A DNA stretch of 64,000 bases from Bremerella alba (GTDB lineage Bacteria > Planctomycetota > Planctomycetia > Pirellulales > Pirellulaceae), in NCBI RefSeq assembly GCF_013618625.1, contig NZ_JABRWO010000014.1:124001-188000 (forward strand), given 5' to 3'. Made by a program: the position numbers and the translations under genes. Positions 8,287-17,320 of the stretch are shown one piece after another. Numbering within the stretch: position 1 is the stretch's first letter; each line of letters begins with the position of its first letter. The notes beneath the pieces were generated by a model. The model made no database searches, was not told where the DNA came from, and was given only the letters and a program-made list of their open reading frames with translations.

Positions 8287-10152
8287 ATGCGACCTCGACT
8301 TACCGAACTCGACTATGCCATTATCGCCGTTGCCCCGGCGTTAATCATGGTCTTGGTGGGCAGTTTCGTGCTGTTTTCGGTCGGGATCTTCTACGACGGC
8401 CCCCATGCCTGGCGACTGAATTTCATCATGTGCATGTTTGTAATGGGGATCGTTGCGAATGCTCGTGTCGGGATTGAAGAAGGTGGAGCACGGGCTACTA
8501 TTCTCGGCGGAATTCTTGGCGTCTGCGTCCTCGCCGCGGTAATGCGGTTTGTCCCTGAGGCGGTTGTCTTGACGGCTGTACTGCTAGGGCTTGTATGGTG
8601 GCTGAGTACCCGCTTGGTATACGACTGCACCGTGATGGCAGGCTCCGTCGACGCGTCTAAGAAGGGACTCATGCAGTGGATTCGTCGAGATGAAACGGAA
8701 GCGGACTCTTCTCAGGAGGTCACTCCGCCAGTCGAAGAAGAGCAGGGCGTAACTGGGCGAACCGAAGATGAGCGGCAAACGCCAAAATCGCTTCTGGCAA
8801 AGCTCGATGCTTGGGTAAATCCCACCAATACAAAATTTGCTCCTGGGGCATGGGTTGTCTACTTCTCGTTGGCGGCGCTTCCCATTTTTGGCTTTGGACA
8901 AGCATTTGCTGGCAGTCAGGTGGAAGAAAAGAAGTGGCATCTCTTTACGCTGCTCGTCGCGTACGTATTTGCCGCTTTGTGCCTGTTGGTGACCACAAGC
9001 TTTCTGGGGCTTCGCCGTTATCTGCAGTCGCGAGGTCTGATGATGCCGCTAAGTATGACGGGAACATGGCTGGGTGTTGGCTTTGGCGTTGTCGCTTTTG
9101 TGTTGATCGTCGTGTCAATTCTACCCAGGCCCAACGCCGAATACGAATTGGCCCAGTTGCCCTTCTACCAAGATGAACAAGAACGCAAGGCCTCGCAGGT
9201 TGCCGTGAACAAAGACGGCACCAACGACAAACGCCAAGAACGATCGCAGACAACCGACAATCAAGAGCGGACCGACGAGAACTCGCAAAAGTCGAACGAA
9301 TCACGAAAAGACGGAAAAGATCCCAGCGACAAGACCGATCCCGACGCGAAGAAGACGAAGTCTGGCGAGTCTCAAGAAAAAGGTCAGCAGCAAAACGAAA
9401 ACTCAGAGACGGATGACAAAAGCCAGAGTCAAGACAACCAAAAGTCGGAGCCGCAGGAGAAGTCTTCTGATCAGTCGAGCACGCAAGAACAAGAGCAAGG
9501 CGATCAAACTTCCGACAAGTCAGACCAATCACAGCAAGGGCAACCCCAGGAAAAGGCAAAGCCAAACGAATCAGAAGAGGGGACATCGGAGGAGTCATCG
9601 CAAGAGCAGTCGGCGCAACCGCCACCTGAACCGACTGGGGGCCCCTTTTCTAACCCGCTGTCTTCGCTGGGGGATTGGTTGAAAGTGCTGGTCTACGCGG
9701 TGGTCATAGGCCTGATCGCTTTTTTTGTTTGGAAGTTCTGGGATGATATTGTCAAAGCTTGGAACGACTTTTGGGCGAGTCTCTTGGGTGGCAAGAAAGA
9801 CAATGGGTCTAAGGAAGAGGCAACTGACAAGCCGGTAACGAAACCGCGTCTTGCATTCTCGGCATTTCGTAATCCATTCCAGGACCCCACTTGGAAAGGT
9901 AAACCGCTGGAAGAGTGGGTTCGATATTCATTTGCCGCGTTGGAAGCATGGGCCGCAGAGCAGGGGAGTCAGCGTCGGGAAGAGCAAACGCCAGGAGAAT
10001 TCGCGACGATGCTTGAAAAGAAGCACGGCGATCTAGCGAGTACAGTTCGACCAACGGCCGAGTTGTACGGCCAGGTGGCTTACGGAAGCGGAAAGGCCCC
10101 TAGGGAAACGCTCGAAATTCTGCGAAAATTGTGGGAACGCCTAAGAAGTTAG
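8287..10152 (+). CDS. Multi-spanning membrane protein with disordered charged region and C-terminal DUF4129-like domain
   Basis: 621 residues. Four or so transmembrane helices lie in residues 1-115, and three more at about 195-285. A low-complexity stretch rich in Gln, Ser, Asp, Glu and Lys follows (about 290-455). One further helix (about 462-480) precedes a C-terminal domain matching DUF4129 in pattern (PLEEWVRYSFAALEAWAAEQG...QTPGEFA...). DUF4129 is usually the tail of TgpA-type transglutaminase proteins encoded next to moxR and DUF58 genes. Here the position in the operon fits TgpA, but I see no transglutaminase Cys-His-Asp core; the disordered stretch takes its place. Function unknown, probably an envelope protein working with the MoxR/DUF58 pair. 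Confidence 0.75.
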   Translation: MRPRLTELDYAIIAVAPALIMVLVGSFVLFSVGIFYDGPHAWRLNFIMCMFVMGIVANARVGIEEGGARATILGGILGVCVLAAVMRFVPEAVVLTAVLLGLVWWLSTRLVYDCTVMAGSVDASKKGLMQWIRRDETEADSSQEVTPPVEEEQGVTGRTEDERQTPKSLLAKLDAWVNPTNTKFAPGAWVVYFSLAALPIFGFGQAFAGSQVEEKKWHLFTLLVAYVFAALCLLVTTSFLGLRRYLQSRGLMMPLSMTGTWLGVGFGVVAFVLIVVSILPRPNAEYELAQLPFYQDEQERKASQVAVNKDGTNDKRQERSQTTDNQERTDENSQKSNESRKDGKDPSDKTDPDAKKTKSGESQEKGQQQNENSETDDKSQSQDNQKSEPQEKSSDQSSTQEQEQGDQTSDKSDQSQQGQPQEKAKPNESEEGTSEESSQEQSAQPPPEPTGGPFSNPLSSLGDWLKVLVYAVVIGLIAFFVWKFWDDIVKAWNDFWASLLGGKKDNGSKEEATDKPVTKPRLAFSAFRNPFQDPTWKGKPLEEWVRYSFAALEAWAAEQGSQRREEQTPGEFATMLEKKHGDLASTVRPTAELYGQVAYGSGKAPRETLEILRKLWERLRS

Positions 10153-10212
10153 GTGAGATGTAACCACGACTGGCCTTTTCCGTGCCTTCTGTCGGGGTCT
10201 CTTCCCCTTTGC

Positions 10213-10241
10213 TGAAAACTGAACACTTCACACTGAAAACT
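10213..10241 (+). repeat. Second copy of the CTGAAAAC/GAACAC intergenic repeat
   Basis: TGAAAACTGAACAC at 10213-10226 followed by CTGAAAACT (10233-10241), ten bases before the nth start. Same unit as at 8250-8280, including the 14-base first part identical in both copies. Confidence 0.6.
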
Positions 10242-10250
10242 ACCCTCCGA

Positions 10251-10901
10251 ATGATCGAAGACTTGAAACAGCGTAAAGTCCAGGCTCGCCGGGTTGTCCG
10301 GCAGTTGAAGAAGGACTACGCCGGCGCTGAATGTGCGTTAAATTACGAGACCCCCTTTCAATTATTAATCGCCACAATTCTCTCGGCCCAGTGTACCGAT
10401 GTGCGAGTTAACATCGTGACGAAAGATTTGTTCGCGAAATATCCTGACGCCGATTCAATGTCACGGGCCTCGGTCAAGACTTTAGAGAGCCTAGTTAAGA
10501 CGACTGGGTTCTTTCGTAATAAGGCCAAAAACATCCACGCCGCATCCCGTGCATTGGCCGATGAGTTCGATGGTGAGGTGCCTCAAGATTTAGACGCTTT
10601 GGTTGCCTTGCCAGGCGTAGGACGCAAAACGGCCAACGTCGTGTTGGGAACCGCATACGGAATTCCTTCGGGGATTGTGGTCGACACACACGTCGGTCGG
10701 CTGACCAAGCGGATGGGACTGGCAGACAAAGCTGACGCGGTCAAAATCGAACGCGAGTTGATGGAGGTAGTTCCCAAGAATGAGTGGATCGACTTCTCGC
10801 ATCGCTTGATCCATCATGGTCGAGCTGTCTGCGCAGCGAGGAAGCCCAAGTGCGAAGCGTGCAATTTTCTGAAGTTCTGTCCGCAAATCGGAGTTGACTG
10901 A
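10251..10901 (+). CDS. nth: Endonuclease III (DNA glycosylase/AP lyase)
   Basis: 216 residues, the usual length of Nth. The helix-hairpin-helix motif LPGVGRKTANVVLG carries the catalytic lysine, and the catalytic aspartate lies in VVDTHVGRL downstream. The C-terminal iron-sulfur loop has the canonical spacing Cys-X6-Cys-X2-Cys-X5-Cys (from CAARKPKC to LKFC). It removes oxidised pyrimidines and nicks the abasic site. The ATG at 10251 is used because it matches the family N-terminus; a longer frame back to 10182 would be translated repeat sequence. Confidence 0.96.
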   Translation: MIEDLKQRKVQARRVVRQLKKDYAGAECALNYETPFQLLIATILSAQCTDVRVNIVTKDLFAKYPDADSMSRASVKTLESLVKTTGFFRNKAKNIHAASRALADEFDGEVPQDLDALVALPGVGRKTANVVLGTAYGIPSGIVVDTHVGRLTKRMGLADKADAVKIERELMEVVPKNEWIDFSHRLIHHGRAVCAARKPKCEACNFLKFCPQIGVD

Positions 10902-11088
10902 ATAAGCCGAAGGTAGGGCTCCGTCGAAGCGACATGAAATGGTTGGACTGGCAACGGTTTCGCTTCCCTAGGAAAGAAGTCCGTTTTAATTTCCCGAGAT
11001 CCCTCTATAATCAGCACTTCGGCTTCATCTACGAATTTTCGCCTGCGACGGCTCATGACTACCGTTGTGGACAACTCAAGGCCCATCC

Positions 11089-11661
11089 ATGATTCTTTCC
11101 GGTAACGAGATTCGGAAACATCTCGGCAGTAAGATCTTTATCGAGCCTTATGACGAAAGTCGTTTAAATCCCAATAGTTACAACCTGACTCTCAACGAAG
11201 AATTGATGACATACGAGGAGTTGATCCTCGATATGCGTCAGCCTCATCGGGTTCGGCGAATTACGATACCTGAAGAAGGGTACGTGCTTAATCCGAACCA
11301 GCTTTATTTGGCACGAACCAATGAGATGACGGAAACACACGGTTATGTCCCAATGATTGAGGGGCGTAGTTCTATCGGCCGACTTGGGCTGTTTGTGCAT
11401 GTGACCGCTGGTTTCGGTGATGTCGGGTTCAAGGGATTTTGGACCTTAGAGATGTTCGCGGTCCAGCCGATTCGGATTTATCGGAATGTTCCCATCTGCC
11501 AGATCTTCTACCACGAGATTACTGGTGACATCACTGAATACGTCAGTGATAAATATCAGAACAATCAAGGAATTCAACCTAGTCTGCTATTCAAGGAATT
11601 GAATCCCGAGGCCCAGCCCCCCGACGAATCGCAGATGGCCTTTCCCTTTGATAACCCATAA
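11089..11661 (+). CDS. dcd: dCTP deaminase
   Basis: 190 residues, typical for Dcd. The hallmark segment EGRSSIGRLGLFVHVTAGFG, followed by GFKGFWTLE with the catalytic glutamate, is intact. It deaminates dCTP to dUTP, the precursor of dTMP; some relatives also hydrolyse dUTP (bifunctional DCD-DUT) and this cannot be excluded. The start matches the conserved MILSGNEI N-terminus. A 187-base gap separates it from nth. Confidence 0.95.
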   Translation: MILSGNEIRKHLGSKIFIEPYDESRLNPNSYNLTLNEELMTYEELILDMRQPHRVRRITIPEEGYVLNPNQLYLARTNEMTETHGYVPMIEGRSSIGRLGLFVHVTAGFGDVGFKGFWTLEMFAVQPIRIYRNVPICQIFYHEITGDITEYVSDKYQNNQGIQPSLLFKELNPEAQPPDESQMAFPFDNP

Positions 11662-11695
11662 GACACCTCAAAATTGAATGCGGGATCTTACTGCC

Positions 11696-12622
11696 ATGAC
11701 TCAACGAAATTTCCACCTATCGCGTCGTAGTCTCATTAAAACAGCTGTTGGCACCTCAATGGCGGGCTTGGCCATGGCCACAACCGCGCGTGCCGCCGAG
11801 CCTTCCGCTGATACCAAAGTTCCCTCGGAAGATTTCAAGGCGAACGGTAAAAACGTTAATCAGTCGGTGATGGCTTGGTGTTTCAATCCGATGCCGATGG
11901 AAACTCTGATTCCCGCTTGCGCGAAGATGGGGCTCGTGGCGATGGAAGGGCTCGATCCCAAATGGTATCCGCTGATGAAAGAGCACGGCCTGAAGGTATC
12001 GCTGTGTTCGGGGCATGGCTTTATGGAGGGTCCCGTCAATCCCGACAACCATGAGATGTGTACCGAGAAACTCAAGGAAGCGATCGACACCGCTGTGAAG
12101 TGGAACTGCCCTAGCGTTATCACGTTTACGGGAATGAGCGAAAAGGGCATTGGCTTCGAGCAAGGAACCGAGAACTGCGTCAAGTTCTGGAAGTCGGTGA
12201 TCCCCTATGCTGAAGAAAACAACGTTCAGCTAGTTCTCGAACATCTTAACAGTCGCGATGACTCGCACCCGATGAAGGGGCACCCCGGGTATTTCGGAGA
12301 CGATGTCGATCATTGCCTGGACATGATCAAGCAGGTCGATTCGCCCAAGATGAAACTCCTGTACGATTTCTACCACGTGCAAGTCATGAATGGTGATGTC
12401 ATTCGGCGTTTTCACCAAAGCCTGCCGTATATCGGACACATTCACACGGCAGGAAATCCAGGCCGCTGCGAACTGGATGAAACGCAAGAGATGAATTATG
12501 CGGCCATCATCAAAGCCGTTGCCGAGTCGGACTACGATGGCTACGTCGTTCAGGAATACATTCCGACTTGGGATGACAAGCTTGCCTCGCTGCGGCATGG
12601 TGTCGCACTGTGCGACGTCTAA
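11696..12622 (+). CDS. TAT-exported hydroxypyruvate-isomerase-like TIM barrel protein
   Basis: 308 residues. The N-terminus is a twin-arginine signal (SRRSLIK followed by a hydrophobic stretch and ATTARA|AEP), so the folded protein is likely exported. The rest is an AP-endonuclease-2/xylose-isomerase-like TIM barrel. Likely metal and catalytic ligands are the Glu of VLEHLNSR, the Asp and His of LLYDFYHVQ, the His in GHIHTAGNPGR and the Glu near VVQEYIP. This pattern matches hydroxypyruvate isomerases (Hyi). Planctomycetes carry many such exported sugar isomerase-like proteins and the true substrate is uncertain. Start ATG at 11696 chosen so that the TAT motif sits at the right distance. Confidence 0.85.
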   Translation: MTQRNFHLSRRSLIKTAVGTSMAGLAMATTARAAEPSADTKVPSEDFKANGKNVNQSVMAWCFNPMPMETLIPACAKMGLVAMEGLDPKWYPLMKEHGLKVSLCSGHGFMEGPVNPDNHEMCTEKLKEAIDTAVKWNCPSVITFTGMSEKGIGFEQGTENCVKFWKSVIPYAEENNVQLVLEHLNSRDDSHPMKGHPGYFGDDVDHCLDMIKQVDSPKMKLLYDFYHVQVMNGDVIRRFHQSLPYIGHIHTAGNPGRCELDETQEMNYAAIIKAVAESDYDGYVVQEYIPTWDDKLASLRHGVALCDV

Positions 12623-12640
12623 GATTTGGCAAAAGTGATT

Positions 12641-12660
12641 GGGGCTCGTTAGCGAGCCCC
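12641..12660. terminator. Hairpin between convergent genes
   Basis: Perfect 8-base stem GGGGCTCG / CGAGCCCC with loop TTAG, 19 bases after the stop of the isomerase-like gene and overlapping the stop codon (12649-12651) of the convergent minus-strand gene. A clear U-tract is missing on the plus side; on the minus side a short TTTT follows. A bidirectional terminator is plausible. Confidence 0.6.
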
Positions 12661-13488
12661 GTGCTCTTGCAAGCTTTGCTGGAATGTTGAGTAGAACGAC
12701 CGCTGCTGTTCGTACTGATCCTGGGGGATCTGGTGTTGGAAGTAGTCCAAGTAATCGAGCATTTGCTCGGTTAGGTCTGTGTACGAGTAGTTGGAATCGG
12801 CCTGAGGATTGACCCAGTTGGGGTCGCCCGGCTCGGTGTGGCCCACGTAACGTCCCTGATCATCTATTTCAAAGTTGGCCAGTAGCGTGGGAAGCTTCAT
12901 CTGCAGTTCGTAGAAGCTCTTTTCCATGGGATCCATATCAGTGGTAGTTTCGTTCCAGGCATTCACAACGGCTTCCGGAGTACGGCTATCGGGGAAGCGA
13001 ATCGTGTAGCCTTGGCCGACCTGGGTTAAACCGTCGTAATTCAGGTCAACCTGTGCTGGCCGCGGGATCAACAAATTGAGAGCGGCCTCAGGCGTTAGAG
13101 AGTCCACATCGATCGGTTCGGCCAAGCGGTGCACGTGTTGCACGGTGGCTAATTCATCTTCGGTGAGGTTCTGTAGAAAACCCTGCGGATCAGCATAGCC
13201 GCCTTCGGTGTAGGTGCGAACCAGCAGGGTGCCATAGTCGCCAGGAAGGGCCTGGGCATCGACTTTGCTTGGATAGTTGCCGGTATTGGCGACGGAGAAC
13301 CAATCGTTCCAGTCTTGCTGAATGTCCTCTGGGATCGAATTGTCGGATTGGTACTTTTCAGCGGAAGCATAGCCAGGCTGCTTGGCGGCCGTAAGGATTT
13401 CGTTGAATAGGTTTTGCAGTTGCTCCCCGGCGGCGTCCTGTTGTTGCTGGCGGGTTAGCGTAGACGAGGGCTGAGTTTCGATGCGCAT
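12649..13488 (-). CDS. Hypothetical protein
   Basis: 279 residues, ATG at 13488. I do not recognise the family. It is acidic and Gln-rich, with no signal peptide or membrane helix, and looks cytoplasmic. The C-terminal part is predicted helical and Tyr/Gln-rich. It sits downstream of purEK on the same strand with a likely terminator in between, so it is probably a separate unit. Its codon use and length make it a believable gene. Confidence 0.6.
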   Translation of the reverse strand: MRIETQPSSTLTRQQQQDAAGEQLQNLFNEILTAAKQPGYASAEKYQSDNSIPEDIQQDWNDWFSVANTGNYPSKVDAQALPGDYGTLLVRTYTEGGYADPQGFLQNLTEDELATVQHVHRLAEPIDVDSLTPEAALNLLIPRPAQVDLNYDGLTQVGQGYTIRFPDSRTPEAVVNAWNETTTDMDPMEKSFYELQMKLPTLLANFEIDDQGRYVGHTEPGDPNWVNPQADSNYSYTDLTEQMLDYLDYFQHQIPQDQYEQQRSFYSTFQQSLQEHGAR

Positions 13489-13503
13489 CACAAAGTCTCG
13501 AAA

Positions 13504-13544
13504 GGCCGAAGTTTGTCGATTGTATCTAAGTACAATCTTCGGCC
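13504..13544 (-). terminator. Bulged hairpin downstream of purK
   Basis: GGCCGAAG (13504-13511) pairs with CTTCGGCC (13537-13544), and ATTGTA (13519-13524) with TACAAT (13531-13536). The left arm carries a 7-base bulge. On the minus strand the stem is followed by TTT. It fits an intrinsic terminator for purEK, about 85 bases past the purK stop, although it also lies just upstream of the next gene's start. Confidence 0.55.
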
Positions 13545-13627
13545 GCCTCAGCAGTTGAATTCAGTCTGAATCCCCTCTATAGCGGATGGCTGCTAAGATG
13601 CGAGTTCATCGCAGAATAGAGAAGCTA

Positions 13628-14764
13628 TCACTGGCCCAATAGGCGGGCTTTCGCCAAGTAAGCTGATTCGACGGCGGCGTCGACCGTCTCCGCCGTCACG
13701 GTCATGTGCCCCATCTTCCGACCGATGCGGGGTTCGTGCTTGCCGTATAGATGTAGCTTGAGGTCTAGCTCGGAAAAGGCCGCCTTCCAATCGGGCGTTC
13801 CGGTCTCCCAAACGTCTCCTAGTAGATTAATCATCGCAGCAGGTCGCAATTGTCTTGTGGAGCCCAGTGGTAGGCCACAGATCGCGCGAACTTGCTGTTC
13901 GAACTGGCAGGTAATGTGTGCATCGATCGTCAGGTGACCCGAGTTATGTGGTCGCGGGGCGAGTTCGTTGATTAACAGCGAATCTCCGGGAGCGAGAAAG
14001 AATTCGACGCACAGAACGCCCACAACATCTAGCTCTGTAAGAACTGCCCTGGCGATCTCCATCGCTTCTGCCGTCGCTTTCTCGGAAAGTCGACCTGGTG
14101 AGACGGAAACATCCAGTACGTGGTTCATGTGGACATTCTCGATTGGCGTATAGCACTCGACCTGTCCATCTATTCCACGGGCCGCGACAACGGAAAACTC
14201 TTTATCAAAGTCGACCAATTGTTCCAGAATGGCTTCCTGTTTCAACTCGTCTTTCCACGCGGTATTCAGCTCTTCACGATTGGCAACTTTGACTTGTCCT
14301 TTGCCGTCATAGCCCCAGGCTGCCGTCTTCAGCACGCCGGGTAGTAGCTGGTCAGGGACCGCGTCGAGGTCTTTGGCTTCACGAATGGCGTGGAAATTGG
14401 CGACTGGAAAACCGTGATCTCTTAGAAACGTCTTCTCACGAAGTCGATGCTGAGTCGTATGGAGAACACGACCGGCAGGTCTTACCGGCACCTTCTGGCT
14501 CACAACGTCGACCGTTGCCAAGGGAACGTTTTCGAACTCGAAGGTGACGACATCGACTTGCTCGGCAAAGCGTGCCACTTGCGTCAGGTCGTCATAGCTG
14601 GCGGTGATCTCAAGATCGGCAACTTGGCCCGTTGGTGTATCGGTTTCAGGAGATAGAACGTGAACGCGGTAGCCCATGCGACGTGCCGCGATGGCGAACA
14701 TTCGGCCCAATTGTCCGCTTCCGAGGACACCGAGTGTTCCGCCGGGAAGTATGGTCTTTGTCAC
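13628..14764 (-). CDS. purK: N5-carboxyaminoimidazole ribonucleotide synthase
   Basis: 378 residues, an ATP-grasp enzyme that turns AIR, bicarbonate and ATP into N5-CAIR in purine synthesis. The N-terminus [21 protein letters not shown] and the ATP-grasp core ([25 protein letters not shown]) are typical of PurK. The start is GTG at 14764, which overlaps the purE stop by four bases (GTGA), so the two are translationally coupled. Confidence 0.96.
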   Translation of the reverse strand: MTKTILPGGTLGVLGSGQLGRMFAIAARRMGYRVHVLSPETDTPTGQVADLEITASYDDLTQVARFAEQVDVVTFEFENVPLATVDVVSQKVPVRPAGRVLHTTQHRLREKTFLRDHGFPVANFHAIREAKDLDAVPDQLLPGVLKTAAWGYDGKGQVKVANREELNTAWKDELKQEAILEQLVDFDKEFSVVAARGIDGQVECYTPIENVHMNHVLDVSVSPGRLSEKATAEAMEIARAVLTELDVVGVLCVEFFLAPGDSLLINELAPRPHNSGHLTIDAHITCQFEQQVRAICGLPLGSTRQLRPAAMINLLGDVWETGTPDWKAAFSELDLKLHLYGKHEPRIGRKMGHMTVTAETVDAAVESAYLAKARLLGQ

Positions 14765-15255
14765 AGTTGGGAATCCTCTAAAACCTTCTGCGTTTGTTCT
14801 TCCTGGAATTTGGCGAGTCGCTGGTGGAGATCGGAATCGGTAGATGCCAAAATTCTGACAGCGAAGAGACCGGCGTTTTTTGCACCGGCGTCACCAATCG
14901 CTAGAGTGCCAACAGGAACGCCGCCTGGCATTTGTACGATCGAAAGCAGTGAGTCGAGACCGCTAAGAGCACGGCTTTTAACAGGGACGCCCAAGACTGG
15001 AAGTGTCGTTTGTGATGCGACCATACCAGGCAGGTGAGCGGCCCCGCCCGCTCCGGCGATAATGATTTTGATTCCACGACCTTGTGCCGTCGTAGCATAC
15101 TCGTTCATCCACGCAGGGGTCCGGTGCGCTGAGACGACCCGTTTTTCGTATGGGACCTCAAACGATTCCAAAATTTCACAGGCATTCCGCATTGTTTCCC
15201 AATCGGACTTGCTGCCCATGATCACGCCAACCAGCGGCTGGTTTGTTTGGGACAT
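14761..15255 (-). CDS. purE: N5-carboxyaminoimidazole ribonucleotide mutase (class I PurE)
   Basis: 164 residues from the ATG at 15255, which has GAGAG seven bases upstream and matches the usual PurE N-terminus; an ATG at 15270 would add five residues. The motifs GSKSDW, SAHRTP and [14 protein letters not shown], including the catalytic histidines, identify a class I PurE, which rearranges N5-CAIR to CAIR. Presence of purK next to it supports the two-step bacterial route. Confidence 0.95.
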   Translation of the reverse strand: MSQTNQPLVGVIMGSKSDWETMRNACEILESFEVPYEKRVVSAHRTPAWMNEYATTAQGRGIKIIIAGAGGAAHLPGMVASQTTLPVLGVPVKSRALSGLDSLLSIVQMPGGVPVGTLAIGDAGAKNAGLFAVRILASTDSDLHQRLAKFQEEQTQKVLEDSQL

Positions 15256-15449
15256 TCCTGCACTCTCCATCGTCGGTGTCGGCTAAGCATCTACGAAACG
15301 CCGCGATGCTCCAAAGGACAAATGTTAACCCGAAACGCAACTTCTCGCACCGGGATATAGCACGACAAATGGGCAATTTTCGATACACCTTGCGGCATTT
15401 CTAGAAAAGAGGCAAGGATTGCGGGTCGCGAATTTGAAGTTCCGCGCAT

Positions 15450-15486
15450 AAAAAAGCAGCAAAGACCCAGGGGAGGTCTTCGCTGC
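15450..15486 (-). terminator. Strong intrinsic terminator of the MDR oxidoreductase gene
   Basis: On the minus strand GCAGCGAAGACC (15486-15475) pairs with GGTCTTTGCTGC (15467-15456) with one mismatch, and six T residues follow (15455-15450). It lies 24 bases past the oxidoreductase stop. Confidence 0.85.
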
Positions 15487-15510
15487 CAAGGGGGGAGAAT
15501 ATCGGATGTT

Positions 15511-16536
15511 CTACTGCTCGTGCTGCGATTGCTCGTTTGGCATTTCTTTAGTCACATGTAATACGATTTTGCCGACAACATGCCCCTCTTCGCTTTTCAG
15601 GTGTGCTGCAGCAATCTCGTTGAGCGGAAAAACGGTATCTAAGACCGTTCGTAATTTTCCCTCGTTTGCCAATGAAGCTAACGACTTCAAGATCTCTCCG
15701 TCGGGTCGAGCCAGCACAACATGGCAAGATTGCTTTTGAAATTTTGAAATCATCGTCATCCCGACACTTTCCACCGATGGCAGGGTCGCAATGTAATGTC
15801 CCGTCGGTTTCAGGATTCGTCTGCACTCGTGGAACGATGACTTACTGACGGCGTCGAAAACTATGTCAAATGTTCGGCCAATTCGCGTAAATTGGGTTGC
15901 GTGGTAGTCGATAGCTTTATCTGAACCCAGTTCATGAACCAGCTCATGGTTGTCTGAACTGCAAACAGCAGTCACATTAGCGCCAAGGGCTTTCGCGATC
16001 TGAACCGCGAACGATCCGACCCCACCTGAGGCACCGTTGATCAGAACGTCGTCACCGGCGTGAAGTTTTCCAAGCTTTACCAATGCTTTCCACGCAGTGG
16101 TCGCCGCTAAGGGAATACCAGCGGCTTCCTCAAAGGAAAATTGCTCGGGCTTGGCGATAATAACTTTCGAGTCAACAGCTATGTATTCGGCATAGCCGCC
16201 GCCCAGATTATTGTCGGAGAACGCCATCACTTGGTCACCGACTTTCCAGCCTTGCTGCTGGGCACTGTAGCCAACTTCCGTGATTTCGCCTGCGACATCA
16301 AAACCGAGGATCGCTGGAAGTTGTTCTGGAAGGATCCATTTCAGCATGCCTTGGCGAATCTTCCAGTCGATTGGATTGATGCTGGCTGCATGAACGCGGA
16401 TGAGAACCTGATCTGCCGTGATCTTGGGACGTGGGACACTTTCCAGCTTTAGGTTGTCTTCACTGCCATATTGCTCAAGGACAACGGCCTGCATCAAGTC
16501 GGTATGAACTTCAGGATTTGCTTCGACTGTGGCCAT
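15511..16536 (-). CDS. NADP-dependent quinone-oxidoreductase-like MDR enzyme
   Basis: 341 residues of the zinc-free medium-chain dehydrogenase/reductase family. It has the N-terminal GroES-like fold (HAASINPIDWKIRQG) and the nucleotide-binding motif GASGGVGSFAVQIAKALG near residue 165. No structural zinc cysteines are seen. Such enzymes reduce quinones or enones and often protect against reactive carbonyls. A clear ribosome site (AGGAG, 6 bases spacing) precedes the ATG at 16536. It is 48 bases downstream of the frameshifted cupin and was probably its operon partner. Confidence 0.88.
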   Translation of the reverse strand: MATVEANPEVHTDLMQAVVLEQYGSEDNLKLESVPRPKITADQVLIRVHAASINPIDWKIRQGMLKWILPEQLPAILGFDVAGEITEVGYSAQQQGWKVGDQVMAFSDNNLGGGYAEYIAVDSKVIIAKPEQFSFEEAAGIPLAATTAWKALVKLGKLHAGDDVLINGASGGVGSFAVQIAKALGANVTAVCSSDNHELVHELGSDKAIDYHATQFTRIGRTFDIVFDAVSKSSFHECRRILKPTGHYIATLPSVESVGMTMISKFQKQSCHVVLARPDGEILKSLASLANEGKLRTVLDTVFPLNEIAAAHLKSEEGHVVGKIVLHVTKEMPNEQSQHEQ

Positions 16537-16584
16537 TTAAATTCTCCTAGCTGATATTGATGTTCCCCGAGATAACTTTGGGCA

Positions 16585-17039
16585 TTATGTAATCGTCGAG
16601 TTATAACTCGGGGGATCGCTGGCTGGAAAGGTTTCTTCCAGTGCTTCTTGGACCTCATCATCTCGATTAACAGGAAGCTGGCGATTGATAGGTTTCTCGT
16701 TCTTTAAGCTTGCTCTTGGAGCTAACGAAGTAATCAAAATGGCACTATCGATCTGTGCTTCGAGTCGGAACGGGGAACCCGCAGGAACATGTAAGAGCTG
16801 GTTAGGTTCAAGTAGGTGGTGATGGTCATGAACCTTTGCGTCGATTTTGCCAATGACACAGAAAATCAATACCTCGCCGGCAGAGGCATGAGTGCCTAAA
16901 TGCTCTGCCTCTTTAAGTGGGAGATACCGGGCCTCCGTTTTGACTTGAGCACATGCATTCGAGGGAGGTCGATAACTTGTGTTGCCTCGCCCAGACGCGG
17001 CAAGTCCGTGATGGAAAATTTAGTGGATGTTGTAGTCAT
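16585..17039 (-). pseudogene. Frameshifted cupin-domain protein
   Basis: The ATG at 17039 has an excellent ribosome site (AAAGGAG, 6-7 bases spacing) and starts MTTTSTKFSITDLPRLGEA. This frame runs into a stop at about 16897. The natural continuation is in another frame from about 16950 (AQVKTEARYLPLKEAEHLG, then THASAGEVLIFCVIGKIDA and HDHHHLLEPNQLLHVPAG). Together they would make a single cupin of about 150 residues ending with a tail containing EETFPASDPPS. One lost base (or two gained) near 16950 explains the break. It may be a real pseudogene or a sequencing error. The intact protein would be a small metal-binding or sensor cupin co-transcribed with the MDR enzyme. Confidence 0.75.
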
Positions 17040-17320
17040 GGCAGACTCCTTTACTAGCAAAGAACAAGGTATGGAGTGCATATTGCATGCCAATGCCAGA
17101 TTGACGGCCTGACTAGTAGAGGAGTCAAAAAGAAAGGGGATTGCCAATGTCCCGATTTCCTGTCCCATCAAATTAAGAGCTGGTTTTGAATCAAATCCAG
17201 GCGTCCGCACGAATAAAGGCATTTGTTTACCCTTAACATGAAGTGGCAAACGCCTGACCATCTTGAACGAATGATGACCAGGACATTGTGTAAGTCAGTT
17301 AAAGAGTAGACATAAGCTAG

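Noticed and set aside
8945-9625. 226-codon minus-strand frame inside the DUF4129-type gene
   Set aside because: It is the shadow of a charged, repetitive coding stretch and shows no family features.
17072-17110. Possible sigma-54 promoter upstream of the cupin (TGGCAT...TGC)
   Set aside because: Spacing between GG and GC is nine, not ten, and the flanks do not match the consensus.
17040-17261. In-frame 5' extension of the cupin frame
   Set aside because: The strong ribosome site at 17039 marks the start; the extension resembles no cupin N-terminus.
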